64,000 bases of DNA from Streptococcus suis. Lineage in GTDB: Bacteria; Bacillota; Bacilli; Lactobacillales; Streptococcaceae. The position numbers and the translations under genes were made by a program. The notes under the pieces are model-generated. The model had not been told where the DNA came from. It worked only from the letters and a program-made list of their open reading frames with translations, and did not search any database. Of this stretch, positions 8,448 through 15,674 are shown in pieces (positions within the stretch are counted from its first letter, which is position 1; every line of letters starts with the position of its first letter). The stretch is taken from assembly GCA_022354845.1 (NCBI GenBank), contig CP031970.1:1302001-1366000 (forward strand), written 5' to 3'.

Positions 8448-9224
8448 TTAAGATAATCTTTCTTCCAATTCAAAATCAATTGGTAACCAGGTTAAAACCT
8501 TTTCAATCTGCTGGTTCCAATAATACCATTCGTGTTTGCCTGGACCAACACTTGCTTCAATATCCAAACCAGCTTTTTTTAAAGCAACAATCGCCTTTTG
8601 ATGGCCATCAAAGAGAAAATCTTCTTCCCCACACCAGACATAGAACTTTGTTTTTTTATCCGATTGTTTGACCATCTCTAGCAAACTATTTGGATTTTTT
8701 GTGTCAGAAATATCCCCAAAAACTCCCTGCCAGTAGGCCATATTTCCTAAGGACGCTGAGGCGGGATTGTCAAAATCAAACTGGAGAGCTCCTGACAAAG
8801 ATGCTGCATAAGAAAAACGATTTGTCCCCAGTGCCAATTTAAAAGCACCATAACCACCCATTGACAAACCAGCTATAAAGTTCTTTTCGCGCTGATCAGA
8901 CATATTTGGGAAGAATCGTTTCAAAATCTGAGGCAATTCAATCGCAAAGGCGTCATAGTAATTCATACCATAAGTAGTATTGGTATACCAGCCCTTATCT
9001 GTATTGACCATAACAACAATGAGATTGGTATAGCGAACCAGTCGTTCAATTGTCGACCGATTGAGCCAGGAGTCGTGGTTCCCTCCCATTCCATGTAGGA
9101 GATATAAAACAGGAATGTCTTTATCATCTGAATTTTCAACCTGATTCCGGTCTGGATAAAGGACATTGACCTGCCTAGACATATCCAATACTTCCGAGTG
9201 ATATTCTATTTTCATAATAGCCAT
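8448..9224 (-). CDS. estA: EstA-type (tributyrin) esterase, alpha/beta hydrolase
   Basis: A 258-residue esterase of the S-formylglutathione hydrolase/EstA family that cleaves short-chain acyl esters. It has the oxyanion stretch [14 protein letters not shown], the nucleophile motif GLSMGGYG, a likely acid in [10 protein letters not shown] and the catalytic His in GKHEWYYW. There is no signal peptide. An AGGAG precedes the start. It sits directly behind the RNase J gene, an arrangement also known from pneumococcus, and is likely transcribed with it. Confidence 0.88.
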   Translation of the reverse strand: MAIMKIEYHSEVLDMSRQVNVLYPDRNQVENSDDKDIPVLYLLHGMGGNHDSWLNRSTIERLVRYTNLIVVMVNTDKGWYTNTTYGMNYYDAFAIELPQILKRFFPNMSDQREKNFIAGLSMGGYGAFKLALGTNRFSYAASLSGALQFDFDNPASASLGNMAYWQGVFGDISDTKNPNSLLEMVKQSDKKTKFYVWCGEEDFLFDGHQKAIVALKKAGLDIEASVGPGKHEWYYWNQQIEKVLTWLPIDFELEERLS

Positions 9225-9284
9225 ATATTTCTCCTTATTGGAAAGAGCCTGAGTTATCCTCGGCTCTTGACAAATTCATTAATC

Positions 9285-10946
9285 TCATTTAACTTCCATA
9301 ATCACTGGCAAAATAGCTGGGCGACGTTTAGTCTGTTCAAATAGGAATTTAGTGAGGTCATCGCGAACAGCAGTTTTCAACTCTGTCCAGTCAAAACGAT
9401 CTTTTGTAAAGTAATTTTCAACTGTTGCATTTACTAACTCTGAGGACTCACGCAAGATATCTTTACTCTTCTTGACATAGACAAATCCACGGGTATTGAC
9501 TTTTGTCTTAGAAATAATTTTCTTTTCACGACGATTGACTGTAATTGCTACAATAAAGATGCCGTCTTCAGAGAGAATTTTACGATCACGCAGAACAATA
9601 TTTCCAACATCCCCAATTGCATTACCATCAATCATCACATCACCAGAAGGTACGGCACCATTGTGAACAAAGTCTCCATCTTCGAAGGACATCACATCAC
9701 CGCGTTTGACGATGATAATATTCTCTGGGTACATACCGATTTCAGTAGCAGCTTTTGCATGAGCCTCCAATTGACGGTATTCCCCTTGGATTGGGAAAAG
9801 ATATTTGGGCTTCATGATATTCATCATCAATTGAAGATCTCTAGAACTCCCATGACCTGACACGCGCAATTTCTTCGCAATGGATTGTACAACACCACCA
9901 GCTTTGTACACTAAGTTTTCAACACGGGCTACCACCGCTTCTTTTGAAATACTTGGAGTCGTAACAATATAAACTAAATCTCCATCCTTGATTTCAACAT
10001 ACCTGTGTCTACCGATAGCCATTTTTCTCAAGCCATTCAAAGGCTCCCCCATACGACCTGTTTCAAGAATAATGAGCTCATGGTCCTCATACTTCGCAAT
10101 GTCTTTCGGCTTCACAAGTAGTTTTTCACTGACAAGATGCAACTTCTTCAGTTGAATTGCTGTACGGACAATGTTCTCCACGTCATGACCCGTTAGGACA
10201 ATACGGCGACCTGTTTTTTCCGCAGCATCAAAAATTTGTTGGATACGGACAATATTGCTGGCAACTGCTGCAACAATGATACGACCATCCCAATCCGCAA
10301 TTGTATTAAGAATTTCTTCCCTTGCTTCATGCATACTTGCACCCTGTTCATTGCTGTCTGCATTGGCAGAATCAGACAAGAGCGCTAAAACTCCCTCATT
10401 ACCAATCTCAGCTAAGCGACTAAAATCAGTCTTGTAGAATTTATCTGCCGCCTGGTCAAATTTAAAATCACCTGTATATACAATATTGCCTTGGTCCGTT
10501 TTAATCACCACTCCCAAGCTTTCAGGAATGGAGTGAGTTGTTTGAAAGAAAGAAACAACCGAATCCCCAAAATCTATTTCAGTCTTCTCATTGATCACAT
10601 GAAAATCATTGAATTTTTTCGTTGCATTATTATTTTTAACAAGCAATTTTACTAATTCAATCGTCAAATGCGAACCAAATACCGGCACCTTCACTTTTTC
10701 CAGAAGGTATGGAAGCGCCCCAATAGCATCCGCATGCCCATGCGATAAAAAGATTCCTGCTACACGGTGCTTATTTTCTTCCAAATATTCAAAGTTCGGA
10801 ACGACAATATCCACACCAAGTTGTTCATTTTCTGGATACTTTGCACCCGCATCCAAAACAAATATATGCTCATTTACTTCGGCAATATAGAGGTTTTTCC
10901 CATTTTCCCGAACACCACCAAGAGCCATAATTTTAATTGTGCTCAT
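9285..10946 (-). CDS. rnjB: Ribonuclease J2
   Basis: A 553-residue metallo-beta-lactamase/beta-CASP RNase with the conserved opening ALGGVRENGKNLY and the RNase J C-terminal domain. The metal site reads HGHADAIG where RNase J1 has HGHEDHIG, so two ligands are replaced. This points to the J2 paralogue, which in firmicutes is much less active alone and works in complex with J1. The start at 10946 is supported by AAAGGAG 4 nt upstream; longer starts would read through that site. It is followed by estA. Confidence 0.9.
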   Translation of the reverse strand: MSTIKIMALGGVRENGKNLYIAEVNEHIFVLDAGAKYPENEQLGVDIVVPNFEYLEENKHRVAGIFLSHGHADAIGALPYLLEKVKVPVFGSHLTIELVKLLVKNNNATKKFNDFHVINEKTEIDFGDSVVSFFQTTHSIPESLGVVIKTDQGNIVYTGDFKFDQAADKFYKTDFSRLAEIGNEGVLALLSDSANADSNEQGASMHEAREEILNTIADWDGRIIVAAVASNIVRIQQIFDAAEKTGRRIVLTGHDVENIVRTAIQLKKLHLVSEKLLVKPKDIAKYEDHELIILETGRMGEPLNGLRKMAIGRHRYVEIKDGDLVYIVTTPSISKEAVVARVENLVYKAGGVVQSIAKKLRVSGHGSSRDLQLMMNIMKPKYLFPIQGEYRQLEAHAKAATEIGMYPENIIIVKRGDVMSFEDGDFVHNGAVPSGDVMIDGNAIGDVGNIVLRDRKILSEDGIFIVAITVNRREKKIISKTKVNTRGFVYVKKSKDILRESSELVNATVENYFTKDRFDWTELKTAVRDDLTKFLFEQTKRRPAILPVIMEVK

Positions 10947-11155
10947 CTTTACTCCTTTTGGACATCCCACAGGTGTCCATTTTATTTTTCTTACCAACGG
11001 TCCTTGGGATTCCCAAGTCGAATTACAGTCTGCTATATCCGAATTTTCAATTTTTATGAAATGAGTTTGAAAAATCCATCATCAAAACTATTTCTAAATC
11101 CATATTTCTATATAGCTATCGTTTCTATTATACATTTTTTCAAGAAAATTTACAA
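10947..11155. other. Intergenic stretch without a recognised feature
   Basis: Upstream region of rnjB. AT-rich, no convincing promoter pair, no gene and no clear repeat could be picked out by eye. A short CTTGGG/CCCAAG hairpin is present near 11007. Confidence 0.4.
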
Positions 11156-11182
11156 AAACTCCGCTGAAAATCAACGAAGTTT
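11156..11182 (-). terminator. Terminator behind the ybaK/proX gene
   Basis: AAACTTCGTTGA pairs with TCAGCGGAGTTT through a 12-bp stem (two G-U pairs) and a 3-nt loop, followed by a short U-tract on the minus strand. Confidence 0.6.
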
Positions 11183-11292
11183 CTATAAATAAATTTGTAA
11201 CAAAATCTCTTTTGTCCCCATTTGATGACGTCCATGCGAACCAAATCCATAGATACTCTTAAAAATTGAAAAACAAACTACTTCATACTTCC

Positions 11293-11775
11293 TCACAATT
11301 CAACGATATGGGCATGAAAACCAATTTTCTCAACAAAACATAAAACATCCTCAGTCTTGACAAAAATTGTTTTGGTATTCATATTTGGATGGAAGGTTAA
11401 TATGGGTTTAGCTAAAATTTCTTTGTCAAAATAGACTTGAATATCCTTTTCAACATTATGCTACAAACCAAAAATAGAGACCACTCCAGCTGGCAAGCAC
11501 ATCTTTTCCATCAAACTATCACTGGAGGCCATCCGAATAGGATTGACTCCAACCAAATCACGAAAGTGCTCCATATCTAACTGTTTCTGGTCATCCATGA
11601 TCAACAAATAGAAAGCTGTTTTCTTTTTGTTTGTCAGAAACATAGACTTGGTGCGGACTCCTTCTAATCCTTTTGTAAAGCGGTCCGCATCTTCTGTGGT
11701 CAGAGCAGCTGGATGCTCAATAAACTCGTAATCAATTCCTAATTCTGCCAGTTTATTAAAAACAAGGTTTTCCAT
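11293..11775 (-). pseudogene. YbaK/ProX-type prolyl-tRNA deacylase, in-frame stop
   Basis: The family hydrolyses mischarged aminoacyl-tRNA such as Ala-tRNA(Pro). Frame 11775-11461 encodes 104 residues ending PAGVVSIFGL, then TAG. The same frame continues without other damage as HNVEKDIQVYFDKEILAKPI and on to FHAHIVEL and TGA at 11293. The joined length, 160 residues, equals the usual family length, and the missing part holds the conserved C-terminal FHPNMNTKTIFV strand. A single Leu or Lys codon to TAG change explains it. GAGGTG supports the start at 11775. Confidence 0.85.
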
Positions 11776-11792
11776 GACGCCACCTCTCTATG

Positions 11793-11957
11793 TATAGTCG
11801 AATGAATTAGCTTTCAGACAAGAAACTGAGATGCAGGTAGCTAGAACAGCCTAGTGGGCTGTTCTAGGTTGGAAATCAGACTTGCGAAACAAGTCACTTT
11901 CGTAGAGTACGGCAAACCGAAAGTGACGATATATCAAAACTAATTCAAATGACTATA
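11793..11957. mobile_element. MITE-like element 1 with terminal inverted repeats
   Basis: 165 bp bounded by TATAGTCGAATGAATTAG (11793-11810) and CTAATTCAAATGACTATA (11940-11957), inverted with 15 of 18 matches. Inside are hairpin 1 (11841-11867, CTAGAACAGCC stem), the linker GTTGGAAAT (11868-11876), hairpin 2 (11879-11895, GACTTG/CAAGTC) and a third stem GTCACTTTCG/CGAAAGTGAC (11893-11927). TA at both ends fits insertion at a TA target. It encodes no protein. Confidence 0.75.
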
Positions 11958-12003
11958 TTTAAGTATAGTATACTTCATTTTTTAGATCACTCAAAGGAAA
12001 AGA

Positions 12004-12027
12004 AAAGCCTGGATTGCTCCAGACTTT
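12004..12027 (-). terminator. Intrinsic terminator of trpXYZ
   Basis: On the minus strand AAGTCTGGA-GCAA-TCCAGGCTT (one mismatch) is followed by TTTTCTTTTCC. It lies behind trpZ. Confidence 0.7.
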
Positions 12028-12060
12028 AGGACCTGTATTCACAAGTGAAATGCTCTGAGT

Positions 12061-12091
12061 TAAGTCTAGTTTTGTGCTAAAACTAGACTTA
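12061..12091. terminator. 13-bp perfect hairpin behind trpZ
   Basis: TAAGTCTAGTTTT and AAAACTAGACTTA pair perfectly with a 5-nt loop, nested inside a weaker TGTATTCA/TGAATACA pair. It may act with the terminator at 12004 as a double stop or as a 3-prime end protector. Confidence 0.55.
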
Positions 12092-12118
12092 GAAGTACTG
12101 AACTATGAATACAAATTC

Positions 12119-12877
12119 TTAATCAAACAATTTATAATAATCTTCCAGTTTCATCTTAGATTTTTCTTCAGCAGTCTGATCCTGAATGATCTGACCATTT
12201 TTCATGACAATCAGTCGATTGCCGTGACGCAACGCATCTTCCATCTGATGAGTTACCATAAGCGCAGTCATTCCCTTGGTCGCAATCAATTCATCCGTTA
12301 ACTGCATCAAGGATTGACTGGTTTTGGGGTCAAGTGCAGCAGTATGCTCATCCAATAACAATAATTCTGGTTGTTTCAAACTCGCCATCAAGAGACTCAA
12401 TGCCTGACGTTGACCACCTGATAAAAGCCCTGCTGGCGTTTCCAAATGTTTTTCCAAACCATTTCCAACTCGCGGTAAGAGTTGAGCAAATTCCTCTATC
12501 TGTTGAGATAATTTACGTGGTACCAACCCCCGTCCCTCGCCACGGTATTTTGCGATGAGCAGGTTTTCAGCCACCGTCATACGAGGAGATGTTCCCATTT
12601 TCGGATCTTGAAAGACACGAGCCAAGTATTTTGCTCGCTTCTCTGCAGGCCAATTGGTTACATCCTCACCAAGAATATGAACCGAACCACTGGTCAAGGG
12701 CAAGGTTCCTGCAATGACATTAAAAAGTGTTGACTTTCCAGCTCCATTACCACCTAAAATTGTAATAAAATCCCCTTGGTAGATGGTCAGATTCACCTTA
12801 TCTAAGATGACACGCTCTTCATTAAATCCATTGGTCACTACTTTAGTAGCATTTTTTAATTCTACAATTGCTTTCAT
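12119..12877 (-). CDS. trpZ: ABC transporter ATPase, TrpZ (predicted tryptophan uptake)
   Basis: The 252-residue ATPase has GGNGAGKSTLF (Walker A), a Q-loop at RVFQDPKMG, the signature LSGGQRQALSLLMA and Walker B LLLLDEHTAALDP. It is of the COG1101 type that pairs with DUF-type SBPs of the TrpX family. Its ATG overlaps the trpY stop (ATGA), which indicates coupled translation. The T-box at the head of the unit ties the transporter to an amino acid, by family precedent tryptophan. Confidence 0.85.
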   Translation of the reverse strand: MKAIVELKNATKVVTNGFNEERVILDKVNLTIYQGDFITILGGNGAGKSTLFNVIAGTLPLTSGSVHILGEDVTNWPAEKRAKYLARVFQDPKMGTSPRMTVAENLLIAKYRGEGRGLVPRKLSQQIEEFAQLLPRVGNGLEKHLETPAGLLSGGQRQALSLLMASLKQPELLLLDEHTAALDPKTSQSLMQLTDELIATKGMTALMVTHQMEDALRHGNRLIVMKNGQIIQDQTAEEKSKMKLEDYYKLFD

Positions 12878-13740
12878 CTTGACAAACTAGCTCCTTTCAA
12901 CACTTTGTTTCTCAACTCGGGAACCATGAGACAGATTGCCAAAATCATAGCAGAGAAGATACGAAGGTAGCTAGTATTGATTCCCAGTGAAATAACACCG
13001 AGAATTAAGAATTGGTAAAAGATAGCACCTACAGCAATGGCCAATAATCGCTCCAGCATGGTCAGATTTCCATAAAGAACTTCACCGATGATGAGACTTG
13101 CCATTCCAACCACAATGACACCGATACCACGAGAAACATCCGCATAGCCTTCCTGTTGTGCAATTAAGGCTCCAGCAAGAGCAATAATCCCGTTTGAAAG
13201 TACTAAACCGAGCAATTCCATTCTGCTGGTGTAGATACCAAAACTACGAGCCATATCTGGATTGTCCCCTGTCGCGATAAAAGCTTGTCCAAGTTTTGTA
13301 TATAGGAAGAACATCAAAGCTGCAATCACTAAGGCAACACTTCCCAAACCTAACAACAAGCTATTGACCTGATCAGAAAAAGGAAGTAAATCTTGTAAAC
13401 GATTCGTATTCAACAAGCCCAAATTAGCACGACCCATGATGAATAATATAACAGAGTGGCAGGAAGACATCACTAATATACCAGCCAAAAGCGTGGGGAT
13501 TTTCCCCTTAGTATATAACAAGCCCGTAACTAATCCTGCCATGCACCCTGCCAAAACAGCTGCCAAAGTTGCCAAAACAGGATGAACTCCCTGAGTGAGC
13601 AAGGTAACAGCAACTGCACCACCTAGAGGGAAAGAGCCTTCGGTTGTCATATCTGGAAAATTCAATATTCTAAACGTGACGAATATTCCTAAACCAAGTA
13701 CAGCCCATAAAAGAGCTTGTGAAACTGTTGATACAATCAT
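12874..13740 (-). CDS. trpY: ABC transporter permease, TrpY (predicted tryptophan uptake)
   Basis: A 288-residue integral membrane protein with about eight hydrophobic helices, related to the LivH/RbsC permease fold (COG4120). The opening includes ILNFPDMTTEGSFPLGGAVA, typical of this family. It lies between the binding protein and the ATPase genes, 15 nt from trpX and overlapping trpZ by 4 nt. The predicted substrate rests on the T-box and on family knowledge. Confidence 0.85.
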   Translation of the reverse strand: MIVSTVSQALLWAVLGLGIFVTFRILNFPDMTTEGSFPLGGAVAVTLLTQGVHPVLATLAAVLAGCMAGLVTGLLYTKGKIPTLLAGILVMSSCHSVILFIMGRANLGLLNTNRLQDLLPFSDQVNSLLLGLGSVALVIAALMFFLYTKLGQAFIATGDNPDMARSFGIYTSRMELLGLVLSNGIIALAGALIAQQEGYADVSRGIGVIVVGMASLIIGEVLYGNLTMLERLLAIAVGAIFYQFLILGVISLGINTSYLRIFSAMILAICLMVPELRNKVLKGASLSR

Positions 13741-13754
13741 AACTATCCTTTGTT

Positions 13755-14756
13755 TTATTCAATAACTTTACTTGCCTGATTGATTACATCATCAGACAAT
13801 GTAATTCCTAATTCTTTAGCAACTTTTTGGTTAACGACAACGGTTCCTTCATTAAAAATTTGTACAGGTGTATCCGCTGGATTCGCACCATCAAGAATTT
13901 TTGCAGTCATTTTACCAGTTGCGACACCCAAGTCATATTGACTGAGGGTAACAGATGCGATACCACCGCCTTCGACCATGTCTTCTACGCTTGTGAAAAT
14001 CGGTGTTTTGCTTTTATTCGCCACAGAAACAACTGTTGAAAATGCAGATGCAACCGTATTATCTACTGGGGTGAAGAGGGCATCTACCTTGCTGCTTGCC
14101 ACCTCTACAGTAGAAGCCAATTCATTGCTTGATGCAACTGCATATTCAAGAACTGTATAGCCAGCCTCTTCTGCTGCTGCCTTAAATTCAGCAACTTGAA
14201 TTTTTGAATTGTCTTCGTTTGAGGAGTAAAGAACACCGATTGTTTTTGCATCTGGTGTAATTTCTTTAATGAGAGAAACTGTATCTGCTACTGGTGTTTG
14301 GTCAGATACTCCTGTAATATTTCCACCAGGATTTTTCAAGTCAGTTACCAAGTTAGCACCAACAGGATCTGTTACAGCCCCCATGATAATAGGTAATTCT
14401 GTCGTAGCGTTTGCTAATCCCTGTGCAGCAGGTGTCGCAATACCAATCAATAGCTCATTGCCATTGTCCACCAATTTTTTACTCATGGTTTGAACCTGTG
14501 ACTGATCACCTTCTGCATTCATAAAATCAATGGAGAGATTCTCAGTTGTAGTATAGCCACCTTCTTCTAGTCCTGCTTTGATTCCTTTGTAAATTTCGTC
14601 TAGTGAATCATGCGTCACAAATTGGAGGACCCCAATTTTAACTTTTTCTGTGCTATTCGTTGAATTGTTCTGTTCTTTTTGCGTCAAAAACAAGGCAGCA
14701 ACCACCATCACAGTAAGGGCAATAATTGTAGCAAGTAAATTCTTATTTTTCATCAT
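13755..14756 (-). CDS. trpX: ABC transporter substrate-binding protein, TrpX (predicted tryptophan uptake)
   Basis: 333 residues with an uncleaved-anchor-like N-terminus: a basic MMKNKN start and a hydrophobic helix (residues 7-24), with no lipobox Cys. The periplasmic-binding fold follows (COG2984; KIGVLQFVTHDSLDEIYKG, then two alpha/beta lobes). An AAAGGAG precedes ATGATG at 14756. The T-box leader ends about 310 nt upstream, and a MITE-like element fills most of that gap. Tryptophan is the likely substrate but is inferred. Confidence 0.87.
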   Translation of the reverse strand: MMKNKNLLATIIALTVMVVAALFLTQKEQNNSTNSTEKVKIGVLQFVTHDSLDEIYKGIKAGLEEGGYTTTENLSIDFMNAEGDQSQVQTMSKKLVDNGNELLIGIATPAAQGLANATTELPIIMGAVTDPVGANLVTDLKNPGGNITGVSDQTPVADTVSLIKEITPDAKTIGVLYSSNEDNSKIQVAEFKAAAEEAGYTVLEYAVASSNELASTVEVASSKVDALFTPVDNTVASAFSTVVSVANKSKTPIFTSVEDMVEGGGIASVTLSQYDLGVATGKMTAKILDGANPADTPVQIFNEGTVVVNQKVAKELGITLSDDVINQASKVIE

Positions 14757-14849
14757 ATCTAATTCTCCTTTTTAATAAACAAATCCTACATCATCAGTAT
14801 ACTATTCCACCATCGCCATCGTTTCATCATGATTACCTCATTTAGATAA

Positions 14850-15065
14850 TAGTCTTTCAGTTTGCTTTTAGTACTAGGCAACGAGCTGCAGTCAGCTTGT
14901 ACAGTCGAGTGACTGTACAAGGTTGGAAATAGCACTTGCGGAGCAAGTCACCCCTGCAGAGTACGGCAAAGCGAGTTCAAATAATGATAAAATTATTTGA
15001 AGTTGGAAATATGGAAACGAAGTTTCCTCATTCGTCGACGTAATAAAAGATAAACTGAATGACTA
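14850..15065. mobile_element. MITE-like element 2 between T-box terminator and trpX
   Basis: 216 bp bounded by TAGTCTTTCAGTTTGCTTTT (14850) and AAAAGATAAACTGAATGACTA ending at 15065 as inverted repeats. It carries two complete hairpin-linker-hairpin modules: hairpin 14896-14921, linker 14922-14930, hairpin 14934-14948; and hairpin 14976-15001, linker 15002-15010, hairpin 15013-15027. Stem sequences differ between modules, while the linker GTTGGAAAT is identical. Confidence 0.75.
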
Positions 15066-15523
15066 AAGGAAAAAGCCCCCGCAGGAAAAACCAACCTGCG
15101 AGGGCGTCAATGACACGGTGCCACCTCACTTATGGGAATTGTATAGAATCCTCCCATATCTCATCTCCTCTAACAAGGAGTTGCACTGTAAGGTGTGCGG
15201 ACCAAACTATCATTGTTTTAAGTTCATTTGCGTGATTGATTTGGCTGAAAACTTCATATACCGCTAGTATAAGCTACGTCGACCTGCCTCGTACTCAGCC
15301 AAAACAGTCTACGCAAAGTATGTTACACCAAACAATCCTTGTGAATTTAGGGTATTTTAGGACTAGGGAGCCGGGTGAAGGCAGTACTTGTGGAACGGCA
15401 AAACCGACTAACGACGTCATAAAATAGACATAAATACACGTCAGCCCATTTCATAAAACTCCGCCACCTGTTCCCAGTACCACAGGCTCCCTGAAGACTT
15501 CTGCTTTACTACTTCTTCTGATT
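15066..15523 (-). promoter_or_regulatory. T-box riboswitch leader of trpXYZ
   Basis: On the minus strand the RNA shows an AGAAGTAGTA 5-prime specifier-loop side, an apical stem I hairpin (CCTGT...ACAGG around GGTACTGGGAA), then GAAATGGGCTGA, where the specifier is read as UGG (Trp); AUG is the alternative reading. The T-box core GGTGGCACC lies at 15125-15117. A GC-rich terminator (15075-15105) with a U-tract follows. The leader is long, about 460 nt, partly because of a 64-nt hairpin at 15240-15303 with a 9-bp TTTGGCTGA stem. Confidence 0.85.
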
Positions 15524-15529
15524 AAAAAA

Positions 15530-15558
15530 ATTATACGGCATCAAAAAGTCTTTGTCAA
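15530..15558 (-). promoter_or_regulatory. trpXYZ promoter
   Basis: TTGACA (15558-15553), a 17-bp spacer and TATAAT (15535-15530) make a perfect consensus promoter feeding the T-box leader. Confidence 0.85.
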
Positions 15559-15570
15559 GGCTTTTGATTA

Positions 15571-15585
15571 AATTTTCTGAAAATT
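15571..15585. promoter_or_regulatory. Perfect CodY box
   Basis: AATTTTCTGAAAATT matches the CodY consensus at all 15 positions. It lies 12 bp upstream of the trpXYZ -35 box and about 50 bp upstream of the divergent rqcH -10 box, so it could act on either promoter. Confidence 0.8.
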
Positions 15586-15631
15586 TTTCTTCTGGCTACG
15601 TACTGAGTCTCATCAAAAAATCTATGAAATA

Positions 15632-15640
15632 TGATATACT
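15632..15640 (+). promoter_or_regulatory. Extended -10 promoter of the rqcH-type gene
   Basis: TGATATACT gives TG-n-TATACT; the predicted start is near 15647, leaving a leader of about 28 nt that includes AGAGG before the ATG. Confidence 0.6.
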
Positions 15641-15674
15641 AGACTGAGTTATAGCTATTAGAAAGAGGAAAACC

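Noticed and set aside
14850..15065. Element considered as part of the T-box itself
   Set aside because: It lies after the terminator, has its own inverted ends and shares modules with unlinked loci.
15236..15427. Open frame of 63 codons on the plus strand
   Set aside because: It lies wholly inside the T-box leader on the opposite strand and has no ribosome site.
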